From contig NZ_CANLTR010000038.1 of the NCBI RefSeq assembly GCF_947494055.1, forward strand, positions 1 to 33,735: a DNA stretch of 33,735 bases. Reading direction: 5' to 3'. Positions 26,705-33,735 of this stretch are shown piece after piece. How positions within the stretch are numbered: position 1 is the first letter of the stretch; each line of letters begins with the position of its first letter. The translations under genes were made by a program, and so were the position numbers. Origin of the DNA: an uncultured Jannaschia sp. (GTDB lineage Bacteria; Pseudomonadota; Alphaproteobacteria; Rhodobacterales; Rhodobacteraceae). A model generated the notes under the pieces. That model saw only the letters and a list, made by a program, of their open reading frames with translations. It had not been told where the DNA came from and did no database searches.

Positions 26705-28396
26705 TCAGGCCTTCGCGCGATGCTGGAAGGAATCGCGGCGGAAGCTGTAGAGCGCCGCCGGATCGACCATCACGTCGATCACCGCGGGCTTGCCGCAGGC
26801 CAGCGCCGCCCGCACGGTTTCGGCCAGATCGCACAGCCGGTCGACGCGATATCCCTTGGCGCCGTAAAGCTCGGCGACCTTGTCAAAGGGCGGATTGGTG
26901 AGGTCGGCACCGATATAGCGCTCGCCGAAGAAGTCGCGCTGATACGCCTTCTCGGCGCCCCAGCAGCCGTTGTTCATCACTACGGTGACGGTGTTGATGT
27001 TATAGGCCACGGCGGTCGCCAGCTCGGAAATGGTCATGCCGAAGCCGCCGTCACCCATCAGGCTGATCACAGGGCGATCCGGGCAGGCCAGCTTGACCCC
27101 CAGCCCGCAGGCGAAGGAAAAGCCGACAAGCCCGAAGTCGAGCGGCGTGAACAGGCTGCGCGGACGGTCGAAGTTCAGCGCATCGGTGGCCTGCAGGCAG
27201 AGCGTGCCGGCATCCATGGTGATCGCGGTGCCGGCGGGCATCGCCGCGCGCAGTTCGTGGAACAGCCCCGAGGGCTGCATCGGATGCGCGTCCATGTCGG
27301 CATCGGCATCACGCTTGCGCAGGTATCCGGCGCGCTCGGTCCGGAATGCGCCGCTCCATTGCTCGACCTCGGCGCGGGCGTCGAGATTGCCGAGCGCCGC
27401 GGTGATCTGGCGTGCGGTCGTGGGCGCGTCGGACCAGATCCCGAGCGAGATCGGGAAATAGCGGCCCAGCGCGGTTGGCTCCTGCTCCACCTGGATGATG
27501 CGGGCATCGCGATTGATGTTGTCGTAGGAATAGAACGTCGAATTGAAGCCGAGCCGGGTGCCGAGCGCGAGGATCACGTCGGCCTCCTTGACCAGACGCG
27601 AGGCGACGGGATTGCCGCGCGGGCCCATCTGGCCGGCATTCAGCGGGTGGCCGAAGGGGATCGCGTCGCCATGACCGGGCGAGGTCACGACCGGCGCGTT
27701 CAGCCGTTCGGCCAGTGTCAGCGCCTGATCGGCGCCGAGCGTGTTCTTGATGCCGCCGCCGGCGACGATGACGGGCCGCTTTGCGCCGCGCAGCATTTCG
27801 GCCGCCGCCGCGACGGCATGTTCGGGCGCCGCCGATACCACCTCGGGGCGGTACGCCTTGGGGTCCTGCATCGGCTCGTAATCGGCGGTCCTCGACAGGA
27901 TGTCGCGCGGCAGGTTCAGTTGCACCGGCCCGCGCCGGGGCGCCAACGCGGTGCGGAACGCCTCGCGCATCATTTCGGGCACGCGAGCGGTGTCGGTGAC
28001 GGTCCAAGTCTTCTTGGTAATCGGCCGGAACAGTGCCTGCTGGTCGACCTCCTGAAACGCGTCGCGATAGACATGGCCCGAGGCGAGCGATCCGGCCAGC
28101 GAGACCACGGGGGAATAGGCCGCCGCGGCCTGGGCGAGGCCGGTCACCAGATTGGTGGCGCCGGGCCCGTTCTGGCCGGCCAGGATCACCCCGGCGCCGC
28201 CGCTGGCGCGGGCATAGCCGTCGGCTATGTGGGTGCCCGTGCGTTCGTCGCGCACGCCGACGAAGTCCAGCCCCTCGGCGTCGTAGAGCGCATCGAACAT
28301 CTCCATCGTCGCCGAGCCGATCAGCCCGAAGATGTGTCCGACCTTCTCGGCCCGGAGTGCTGCTACGGCGGCTTGTCCGCCCGACATCTCAGTCAT
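26705..28396 (-). CDS. ThDP-dependent enzyme resembling sulfoacetaldehyde acetyltransferase (Xsc)
   Basis: This 563-residue protein of the acetolactate synthase superfamily has the catalytic glutamate in VRDERTGTHIADGYARA, the GQNGPGATN motif and the ThDP/Mg site GDGGFGM to NNGCWG. The C-terminal stretch WGAEKAYQRDFFGERY, followed by NPPFDKVAELYGAKG and a terminal FRRD, resembles Xsc enzymes, which convert sulfoacetaldehyde and phosphate to acetyl phosphate and sulfite. It is slightly shorter than typical Xsc (about 590). The ATG at 28396 is chosen because the conserved region starts just after it; an upstream in-frame ATG exists. It is the first gene of the operon. Other 2-oxo-acid or aldehyde lyase functions remain possible. 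Confidence 0.83.
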   Translation of the reverse strand: MTEMSGGQAAVAALRAEKVGHIFGLIGSATMEMFDALYDAEGLDFVGVRDERTGTHIADGYARASGGAGVILAGQNGPGATNLVTGLAQAAAAYSPVVSLAGSLASGHVYRDAFQEVDQQALFRPITKKTWTVTDTARVPEMMREAFRTALAPRRGPVQLNLPRDILSRTADYEPMQDPKAYRPEVVSAAPEHAVAAAAEMLRGAKRPVIVAGGGIKNTLGADQALTLAERLNAPVVTSPGHGDAIPFGHPLNAGQMGPRGNPVASRLVKEADVILALGTRLGFNSTFYSYDNINRDARIIQVEQEPTALGRYFPISLGIWSDAPTTARQITAALGNLDARAEVEQWSGAFRTERAGYLRKRDADADMDAHPMQPSGLFHELRAAMPAGTAITMDAGTLCLQATDALNFDRPRSLFTPLDFGLVGFSFACGLGVKLACPDRPVISLMGDGGFGMTISELATAVAYNINTVTVVMNNGCWGAEKAYQRDFFGERYIGADLTNPPFDKVAELYGAKGYRVDRLCDLAETVRAALACGKPAVIDVMVDPAALYSFRRDSFQHRAKA

Positions 28397-28457
28397 GGTG
28401 GCCCTTCTCAATAGTGATTCGATGCGTTCCCCACCAAGCTCTAACATGAGATTTAGA

Positions 28458-28467
28458 TTGTTCACAA
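28458..28467. promoter_or_regulatory. candidate GntR/FadR-class operator, site 1
   Basis: TTGTTCACAA matches the FadR-subfamily pattern T-n-GT-nn-AC-n-A. It lies 62 bases upstream of the Xsc-like start, within the divergent promoter region. Confidence 0.65.
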
Positions 28468-28542
28468 CAATTCAGATAGGCCTTATAAAGTCGCATTATA
28501 TGATTATAAATACATACTGAGATGTAATACCTCTAATCAAAA

Positions 28543-28552
28543 TTGTTCACAA
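28543..28552. promoter_or_regulatory. candidate GntR/FadR-class operator, site 2
   Basis: This is an identical copy of TTGTTCACAA, 85 bp from site 1 and 88 bases before the TAXI start. The spacing is close to eight helical turns, so both sites face the same side, which would allow looping. AT-rich stretches with possible -10 elements (TTATAAAG, TATATGAT) lie between them. Confidence 0.65.
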
Positions 28553-28640
28553 ATATGTTGACAGAAAGGCGATATCCGTGTCCATCCTTGCACCGTCGGC
28601 GCCGCTGGAGGGGCATCGCCACGCATTCTGGGAGGAACGC

Positions 28641-29615
28641 ATGCGCAAGATCATCACATCGGCCGTCCTCGGCCTCGTCGCCGCGACCGCCGGCGCCGCC
28701 GGGGCGCAGGACCGCCCCGGGAACGTCACCATCGGCGCCGCCTCGGTGGGCGGGACCTATTACGTCTGGGCGACGGGCCTGTCCTCGGTCCTGACCAACG
28801 GCATGGACCTGAACGCCAATGTCGAGGTGACGGGCGGCCCGCTGCACAACATCCAGCTGGTCGATTCCGGACAGATGACTCTGGGCCTGTCCACCGCAGC
28901 CCCAGCCTACGAGGCGTTCAACGGGCTGGAATGGGCCGGCGGCCAGTCCTTCCAGAACATCCGCGCGATCCTGCCCATGTATCCCAGCTATTTCCACTGG
29001 TGGGGCCCGACCTCGGCCGGCGTGACCTCGCTGCAGGACATGAACGGCAAGGTGGTGGCGCTGGGCCCCAAGGGCGGCACGCCCGATGCCTACGGCCGTC
29101 GCATCCTCGAGTTCATGGAGGTGGAGCCGAGCCGCATCGTCAATGTCGGCTTCTCGGACGTCACCGGACAGCTGCGCGACGGGCTGGTCGACAGCGCCCT
29201 GAACGCCGCCGGCATCCCGCACCCTTCAGTGCTTGAAAGCGAATCCACCGGACCGATCGACATCGTCGGCGTGCCGGCGGACGAGGCGGCGCCGTTCATC
29301 GAGAAGTATCCGTATTTCGCCACCGCGGTGATCCCTGCCAGCACCTATTCGACCCTCGAGGAGGATCTCGAGACGGTGACGCTGTGGAACTTCCTGATTG
29401 CCAACAAGGACCTGTCCGAGGACTTCGTCTATGACGTCGTGAAGACGGTGTTCGACAACCGGCAGGCGATGATCGAGACGCACCGCTCGTCCGAGAACAT
29501 CCTGCTCGAGAACATCGACAAGATCACCATCCCGCTGCATCCGGGAGCCCTGCGCTATTACCGCGAGCAGGGGGTCGAGGTGCCGGACCGGCTGGTCCCG
29601 CCCGAAGCCGGCTGA
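28641..29615 (+). CDS. TAXI-family TRAP transporter substrate-binding protein
   Basis: This 324-residue periplasmic protein has a signal peptide (MRKIITSAVLGLVAATAGAA, cleaved after about AGAQ) and the TAXI signature GNVTIGAASVGGTYYVWATG, then the motif QLVDSGQMTLGLSTAAPAYEA and ALGPKGGTP. GGAGGAA lies just before the ATG at 28641; a longer upstream frame from 28578 lacks this support and would hide the signal peptide. TAXI proteins bind small organic acids, often glutamate or 2-oxo acids; the ligand here is unknown. It diverges from the Xsc-like operon and shares its regulatory region. Confidence 0.9.
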   Translation: MRKIITSAVLGLVAATAGAAGAQDRPGNVTIGAASVGGTYYVWATGLSSVLTNGMDLNANVEVTGGPLHNIQLVDSGQMTLGLSTAAPAYEAFNGLEWAGGQSFQNIRAILPMYPSYFHWWGPTSAGVTSLQDMNGKVVALGPKGGTPDAYGRRILEFMEVEPSRIVNVGFSDVTGQLRDGLVDSALNAAGIPHPSVLESESTGPIDIVGVPADEAAPFIEKYPYFATAVIPASTYSTLEEDLETVTLWNFLIANKDLSEDFVYDVVKTVFDNRQAMIETHRSSENILLENIDKITIPLHPGALRYYREQGVEVPDRLVPPEAG

Positions 29616-29638
29616 ACCGTCCCTGAGACGGCCCTGAT

Positions 29639-29665
29639 CCGGTGCGGGGCGCGTCCGCGCACCGG
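29639..29665 (+). promoter_or_regulatory. stem-loop between TAXI binding protein and permease genes
   Basis: CCGGTGCG (29639-29646) and CGCACCGG (29658-29665) form an 8-bp stem with an 11-nt loop, followed by TCTTTG. A second small hairpin, CCGTC/GACGG, precedes it at 29617-29631. The position mirrors the hairpin in the other TRAP operon and probably lowers permease expression relative to the binding protein, by partial termination or mRNA protection. Confidence 0.6.
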
Positions 29666-29709
29666 TCTTTGACCTTTCCCCTGATCCACCAGCCCGAGGG
29701 AGCCGCCAG

Positions 29710-31623
29710 ATGAGCGACACGGTCCCGCCGCACGATCCCGCCGAGGCGCCGCCCGAAGGGCGCATCCCCTGGCTCGCCGCCGTGGCGGCTGCGGCGGCGG
29801 TCGCCTATCTGGGCTTCCACGTCTTCGTGCTGACCGCATGGCCAATGGCGCCGCTGCTGTTCCGCGGCTGGCACGTCGGCGGCATCGTGGTGATCGCCTG
29901 CCTGCTGTGGTTGTCCGACGGCACCCGCTGGCGCGAGATCGGGGCGCTGGTGCTGCTGGGCGTGGGAGGGCTGGCGGCGACGCTGTACCTGACGCTACAC
30001 GTCAACCAGATCGAGATGCGCGCAGGCGTCCTGCCCACCACGCTCGACGTCGTCTTCGCGACGGTGCTGATCCTCACGGTGCTCGAGATCACGCGCCGTG
30101 CGGCCGGACTGCCCATCGTGCTGCTCTGCGTCACGTTCATCTGCTACGCGCTCTGGGGCAACCACCTGCCGCAGCCCTTCACCCATGCGGGTTATTCCTA
30201 TCCGCGGATGTCAACGTTCCTGTTCACCACCAACGGCATCTTCGGGATCCCGGTCGGGTCCTCGGCGACGTTCATCTATTTCTTCATCATCTTCGGCACG
30301 CTCTTGTCGATGTCGGGGGCAGCCGACTTCATGATGCGGCTGGCGCTGCGGCTGAGCGGGCGGGCGCGCGGCGGGCCGGCCAAGGTCGGGGTCGTCGCCA
30401 GCGGCTTCTTCGGCATGATCAATGGCACCTCGGCGGGCAACGTGGCGGCCACCGGGGCGATCACCATCCCGATGATGAAGCGGTCGGGCTTTCGGCCCGA
30501 ATTCGCCGGCGCGGTCGAGGCGGTGGCGTCCTCGGGCGGGCAGATCCTGCCCCCGGTGATGGGCGCCGCGGCCTTCCTAATGATCGAGATGACGGGGATC
30601 CCCTACAACCAGATCATCCTGTCCGCGGCCGTCCCGGCGGCGCTCTACTTCCTTTCGGTGTTCCTGATGGTGCATTTCGAGGCGGTGAGGAAGAACATCG
30701 GCTCCGGCACCGGGATGGAGATCCCGACCCTGCGCGAGCTGCTGCGCGAATGCTATTACATGCTGCCGCTGGTGGTGCTGATCGTGTCGCTGCTGGGCTT
30801 CGGATCGTCGATCATCCGCGCCGCGCTGCTGTCACTGGCGACGACGCTGCTGATCAGCCTGGTGCGGCGCGCCACCGCGATCGGGCCCCGCCGCATCGTC
30901 GAGGCCTCTGTCGCCGGCGCCCGCGGCACCGTTTCGATCGCCGCAACCTGCGCCGCGGCGGGCATCGTCATCGGCGTGCTGAACCTGACCGGACTAGGCG
31001 TGAAGCTGGCCAGCATCATCCTGTCGCTGACCGACGGCGTGCTCTGGGCGACATTGGTGGTAACGATGATCGTGACCATCGTGCTGGGCATGGGCATGCC
31101 GACGGTCGCCGCCTATGCCATCACCGGCACCGTGGTCGCCCCCGCCCTGATCCGGCTGGGGGTGGAGCCGATGGCGGCGCACCTCTTCATCCTGTTCTTC
31201 GCCTCCCTCTCGGCGATCACGCCTCCGGTCGCGCTGGCCTCTTACGCCGCGGCGGCGGTGGCGCAGGCGAAGGTGACCGAGCTCAGCCTGCTGGCCGTGC
31301 GGCTGGGGCTGGCGGGCTTCGTCATTCCCTTCATCTTCGTTTATCACCCGGGCCTGCTGCTGATCGGCAGCTGGGACGAGATCGCGCTGGCGATGCTGGC
31401 AGGCGTCGGGTCGGTGGTGCTGATGTCGACGGCGATCCAGTTCCAGTCGCGCAACACCTTCATTCGGGTCGCCTTCGCCGCGTCGGCTTTGCTTTTCATC
31501 CTGCCCTTGCCTATGACAACCGGACTGGCGGTGCTGGCCGGGCTCTGCACACTGATGATGCAGGCCGGCCCAGGTTGGCGCCGCCGGTGCCAAACCTTCG
31601 CCGACCGAGGATCAGCAGAGTGA
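29710..31623 (+). CDS. TRAP transporter fused permease (4TM + 12TM, TAXI-associated)
   Basis: This 637-residue membrane protein combines the small and large TRAP permeases. The N-terminal third has four to five hydrophobic segments; the C-terminal part carries DctM-like motifs, including GFFGMINGTSAGNVAATGAI, SGGQILPPVMGAAAFLM and MGMPTVAAYAITGTVVAPAL. It follows the TAXI binding protein after a 94-base gap, and its stop overlaps the GTG of the gntR gene. It provides the channel for the TAXI protein's ligand. Confidence 0.92.
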   Translation: MSDTVPPHDPAEAPPEGRIPWLAAVAAAAAVAYLGFHVFVLTAWPMAPLLFRGWHVGGIVVIACLLWLSDGTRWREIGALVLLGVGGLAATLYLTLHVNQIEMRAGVLPTTLDVVFATVLILTVLEITRRAAGLPIVLLCVTFICYALWGNHLPQPFTHAGYSYPRMSTFLFTTNGIFGIPVGSSATFIYFFIIFGTLLSMSGAADFMMRLALRLSGRARGGPAKVGVVASGFFGMINGTSAGNVAATGAITIPMMKRSGFRPEFAGAVEAVASSGGQILPPVMGAAAFLMIEMTGIPYNQIILSAAVPAALYFLSVFLMVHFEAVRKNIGSGTGMEIPTLRELLRECYYMLPLVVLIVSLLGFGSSIIRAALLSLATTLLISLVRRATAIGPRRIVEASVAGARGTVSIAATCAAAGIVIGVLNLTGLGVKLASIILSLTDGVLWATLVVTMIVTIVLGMGMPTVAAYAITGTVVAPALIRLGVEPMAAHLFILFFASLSAITPPVALASYAAAAVAQAKVTELSLLAVRLGLAGFVIPFIFVYHPGLLLIGSWDEIALAMLAGVGSVVLMSTAIQFQSRNTFIRVAFAASALLFILPLPMTTGLAVLAGLCTLMMQAGPGWRRRCQTFADRGSAE

Positions 31624-32327
31624 AAAACGCGGTGCGGTCATCGTCCGTCTCTCTCGCCGCGCGCGACGAGCCGGGAAAGCGCGGCGCGCCGCGGGTGTTC
31701 CGGATCACCGAAGTCCTGCAGGAGAAAATCGCGAGCCAAGACCTCCGCGCCGGCGCGCGCCTGCACGAACAGGCGCTGGCCGAGGAGTTCGGCACGTCGC
31801 GTACCGTCATCCGCGAGGTTCTGGGCTGGCTCGAGCAGCGCAGCCTGGTGGAGCGTGTTCCCAATCGCGGTGCCTTTGTGAAGGGTCTAAGCGAGAAGGA
31901 AGTGCTGGAAATCTTCGACATCCGCGAATGGCTGGAATCGCTGCTGACGGTAAAGGCGACCGAAAAGGCGCCCGACGGTCACTGGCAGCGCTTTCTCGAT
32001 GCCTTCAGCGACCCCCTGCGCGAACAGATCGCGGCCGAGAGGATTGACGTCTACAACGCCAAGCTCGAGGAACTGCGGCAGGAGACGGCACGGGTTGCCG
32101 ACAACGAGATCGCCAACAGCTTCATCTATCACGTGCTGGACCGGGCCCGCGTCATCAAGATCCGCATCACTCTGCTGCCGGGCCGCGCCGAGCGCGGGCG
32201 CGAGCTGCACCTGCAGATGCTGCGCTGCATGGCGGCCCGCGACACAGAAGGCGCCGAGCGGTTCAAGCGCGACATCATCTCCTCTGCGCGCGAACTGTTC
32301 CGCAAGTACAAGCCGCTGATCCTCTAG
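31620..32327 (+). CDS. GntR-family (FadR-type) transcriptional regulator
   Basis: This 235-residue protein has an N-terminal winged helix-turn-helix (about 28-90: LRAGARLHEQALAEEFGTS, RTVIREVLGWLEQRSLVE, NRGAFV) and an all-helical C-terminal ligand domain of the FCD type. The GTG at 31620 overlaps the permease stop. It is the third gene of its operon and the obvious candidate to bind the two TTGTTCACAA sites in the divergent promoter, controlling both this operon and the Xsc-like operon. Its 3' end is directly followed by a truncated transposase gene. Confidence 0.88.
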   Translation: MKNAVRSSSVSLAARDEPGKRGAPRVFRITEVLQEKIASQDLRAGARLHEQALAEEFGTSRTVIREVLGWLEQRSLVERVPNRGAFVKGLSEKEVLEIFDIREWLESLLTVKATEKAPDGHWQRFLDAFSDPLREQIAAERIDVYNAKLEELRQETARVADNEIANSFIYHVLDRARVIKIRITLLPGRAERGRELHLQMLRCMAARDTEGAERFKRDIISSARELFRKYKPLIL

Positions 32328-32333
32328 TACCGC

Positions 32334-32591
32334 CGCCACGGGGTCGGCGGACTTGGGAACGTCGATGGAGATCGTGCCCGCCGGTGTGTCGATGCGCTTG
32401 GGCTTGTAGCCGTTGGCGTAGCCCCTCCGCTCGGACGTCCGCTCGTAGAGACCCGCGCCGAGAAACCGCTCGCGCTCGATCCGCATGGCCAGCTCGAAGG
32501 CCCGCGCGAAGACCGTGGCGATGTCGCCGGGCCCGTGCTCGATCAGATGTTCCAAGAGCGCCTCGACCGTCCTATCCTGCTGCCTGTCCAT
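32334..32591 (-). pseudogene. 5' fragment of an IS256-family (mutator type) transposase
   Basis: On the minus strand the frame from ATG 32591 reads MDRQQDRTVEALLEHLIEHG, then AFELAMRIERERFLGAGLYE, RRGYANGYKPKRIDTPAG and DVPKSAD. These are the conserved first 85 or so residues of IS256-type transposases. The similarity stops near 32334, a few bases from the gntR stop codon; the catalytic DDE domain is missing. It is a deletion remnant, not an active element. No terminal inverted repeat could be identified upstream of its start. Confidence 0.85.
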
Positions 32592-33124
32592 TCGCCGTTC
32601 TCCATGGTCGTGTTGCAACTCCATGGAATACCAGAATGGATCGCCCCTGCTGGGGCCGGCCCCGGCGGGGGCGCGCGGTGCCCGCGCAAATCAAATTTCC
32701 AGACGTCAGGTTACAGTACCATCCCGAACGCCGGGCGAAAGCCGACCTTCGATAGGCTGCGCCGAAGGGCAGCTCCGTCTAAGGTTTGTGGCTGCTGGAT
32801 GCTTGCCATTCATCGGCGATAAACCTGACAAGGAGGAAAGCGCGGGCGGAGTTCGGTGCTATGGGTATTGTGGCTCAGGTCTTCGTCGGTGGACGGGCCG
32901 AACTACGAGTTCCATTGGAGCGAGCGGAACAGGTCCTTCGATCTTTCCGGTTGGGTTTCGTGGATCGGGGTGCATTTCTGTCAGCACGGACCCGTCGCGG
33001 CGCAGGTTCTGACGGATCGGCCACGGTGATGGGTCCGGCGCCTCGGGATCACAGGGCCGGGTGTGACGGGTGGATCATGCGGCATCCTCCCACGGCGGCG
33101 CACGGGACTGCGGGGGCCGGGGCC
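32592..33124. other. 533-base mobile-element scar, no intact gene
   Basis: Only short open frames are seen, with no family resemblance. The first part includes the leader of the truncated transposase and a CCATGG pair. A GC-rich palindromic block GGGGCCGGCCCC is near 32653. The composition is mixed, as expected where several element ends have been joined. No insertion-sequence end could be identified with confidence. Confidence 0.5.
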
Positions 33125-33223
33125 CGGAGCGGCTTCGAGAATGCGCACAACCTCCTCGGCGCTGAGCACCACCGGGATCTTCTTTGCCAGACGCTGATAC
33201 TGCATATGGCGCTTGTCCTGCAC
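33125..33223 (-). pseudogene. fragment of a tyrosine-recombinase type integrase (IS91-associated type)
   Basis: The minus-strand frame reads YQRLAKKIPVVLSAEEVVRI, then LEAAPGPG. This matches the inter-domain junction of phage/IS91-associated integrases, where PVVLS-EEV-RIL-AAP precedes the catalytic domain. After about 33 residues the similarity is lost and no catalytic residues follow. It is a small remnant. Confidence 0.5.
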
Positions 33224-33268
33224 TGCCGACCTTCAAGCGTTGCGTAGCGAACGACCGCTCCCCCAACC

Positions 33269-33294
33269 CTTTACGAAAGGTGCCTTTCGTAAAG
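33269..33294. repeat. perfect 26-bp palindrome (12-bp arms, 2-bp centre)
   Basis: CTTTACGAAAGG (33269-33280) and CCTTTCGTAAAG (33283-33294) are exact reverse complements around TG. It is flanked further out by partly complementary GCGAACG...GCTC (from 33247) and GAGCGTTCGC (33307-33316). It could be a recombination site, an element end or an operator. It lies between the integrase remnant and the Shedu-like gene. Confidence 0.85.
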
Positions 33295-33368
33295 AGTACA
33301 TCAGAAGCGAGCGTTCGCTGCATCGACCCGAGGGGCCGATTCAAATCGGCGTTTCAAGAGGCATAGGC

Positions 33369-33716
33369 TTATGTCACGCTGCTAGGTTGCTCTTGATCAA
33401 TCTGTTCGACGATGCAGTTTGCCCGCTCGTACAGCTCGTCAAACGTAATGATTTCAGGGGCTCGCATGTTTCGCCGATACAGTTCGAAGCAAGCTACCTT
33501 GTCGTCGTTCCCTCGCAACTCGGCTTGGTCGCCGACCACGAGGTAGGATCTCGGCTCGACGGCATAGATCGGATCGCCCGCATCTGTACCGTACTCGTCT
33601 TTCGGCGTAATTCGAAACCGATCACGGGTGAAGTCATGCGTAGTCTTCTGCGCTTGAGTCGTATCCGTCCGTTGTGACTGCTCTGACGGTGAGCCTCTGC
33701 TGTCGATAATGTCCAT
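33369..33716 (-). CDS. C-terminal part of a Shedu (DUF4263)-like defence protein
   Basis: The last 60 or so of 115 residues read EPRSYLVVGDQAELRGNDDK, then FELYRRNMRAPEIITFDELY and ERANCIVEQ, the typical C-terminal end of Shedu SduA nucleases. The catalytic PD-(D/E)XK core normally lies N-terminal to this and is not visible. The ATG at 33716 has no ribosome binding site, and the frame stays open to the window edge, so the rest of the gene may lie outside; alternatively it is a truncated remnant. Residues before about 50 do not look like Shedu, which favours a rearranged gene. Shedu is a single-gene anti-phage nuclease, so this would be a third defence component on the plasmid. Confidence 0.6.
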   Translation of the reverse strand: MDIIDSRGSPSEQSQRTDTTQAQKTTHDFTRDRFRITPKDEYGTDAGDPIYAVEPRSYLVVGDQAELRGNDDKVACFELYRRNMRAPEIITFDELYERANCIVEQIDQEQPSSVT

Positions 33717-33732
33717 GATCGATAATGGACAT
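33705..33732. repeat. imperfect direct and inverted repeat at the right window edge
   Basis: GATAATGTCCAT (33705-33716) and GATAATGGACAT (33721-33732) are near-identical 12-mers separated by GATC. Their last eight bases, ATGTCCAT and ATGGACAT, are reverse complements of one another. The repeat overlaps the putative start of the Shedu-like frame and may be part of an operator or a junction. Confidence 0.5.
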
Positions 33733-33735
33733 CTT

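Noticed and set aside
26489-28414. Long plus-strand open frame opposite the ThDP enzyme and GMC genes
   Set aside because: It is the complement of two well-supported enzyme genes and has a histidine/arginine-rich composition without motifs.
29838-31619. Upstream extension of the gntR frame through the permease gene
   Set aside because: The translation there is a shadow of the permease; the GntR homology starts after the GTG at 31620.
32485-33012. Plus-strand ORFs across the mobile-element scar
   Set aside because: They partly oppose the transposase fragment and have no family resemblance.

Overview
The window looks like part of a conjugative or mobilisable plasmid from an alphaproteobacterium, most likely Rhodobacteraceae (the Roseobacter, Paracoccus or Rhodobacter type). 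This rests on the GC-rich coding sequence, a RepA-type replication initiator with 22-bp iterons, a Ti-type TraD/TraG pair, and TRAP/TAXI transporter operons typical of that family. The genus cannot be fixed from the sequence alone.

Layout. (1) 488-5633, plus strand: a compact transfer operon with TraD, the coupling protein TraG, a membrane-anchored CbbX-like AAA+ ATPase, and two accessory proteins joined by overlapping stop/start codons. (2) 5.7-8.2 kb: the plasmid backbone, with a ParA ATPase and a small DNA-binding partner on the minus strand, then an AT-rich origin with a consensus DnaA box, five tandem iterons and repA. A perfect 15-bp inverted repeat brackets the origin and repA. A RelE-type toxin and an XRE-type antitoxin follow. 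(3) 9.0-16.8 kb: a defence island. It holds a type I restriction-modification operon (hsdM, hsdS, two unknown genes, hsdR), followed on the minus strand by a reverse transcriptase resembling the antiviral DRT2 (UG2) group. Directly upstream of the RT start lies a strongly structured leader with a perfect three-way junction and no stop codon in any sense frame. It is the best candidate here for the DRT2-type template ncRNA. A 44-codon ORF with an excellent ribosome binding site diverges from the same AT-rich promoter.

(4) 17.2-20.8 kb: a DUF6880-like gene broken by a 4-bp tandem duplication, then a YeiH-type exporter overlapping a LysR regulator. (5) 21.0-28.4 kb, minus strand: a seven-gene catabolic operon reading Xsc-like ThDP enzyme, GMC oxidoreductase, CMD/AhpD-like protein, metallo-beta-lactamase-fold hydrolase and TRAP transporter PQM. 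(6) 28.6-32.3 kb, plus strand: a divergent TAXI binding protein, a fused TRAP permease and a GntR/FadR-type regulator. Two identical FadR-class operators (TTGTTCACAA, 85 bp apart) sit in the shared divergent promoter region, so the GntR protein probably controls both operons. The Xsc-like enzyme, GMC dehydrogenase, TRAP system and nearby YeiH exporter together suggest use of a small sulfonate such as isethionate. This is inference only, and no phosphotransacetylase is present.

(7) 32.3-33.7 kb: a mobile-element scar with a truncated IS256-type transposase abutting gntR, an integrase fragment and a perfect 26-bp palindrome. It ends in the C-terminus of a Shedu (DUF4263)-like defence protein running to the window edge.
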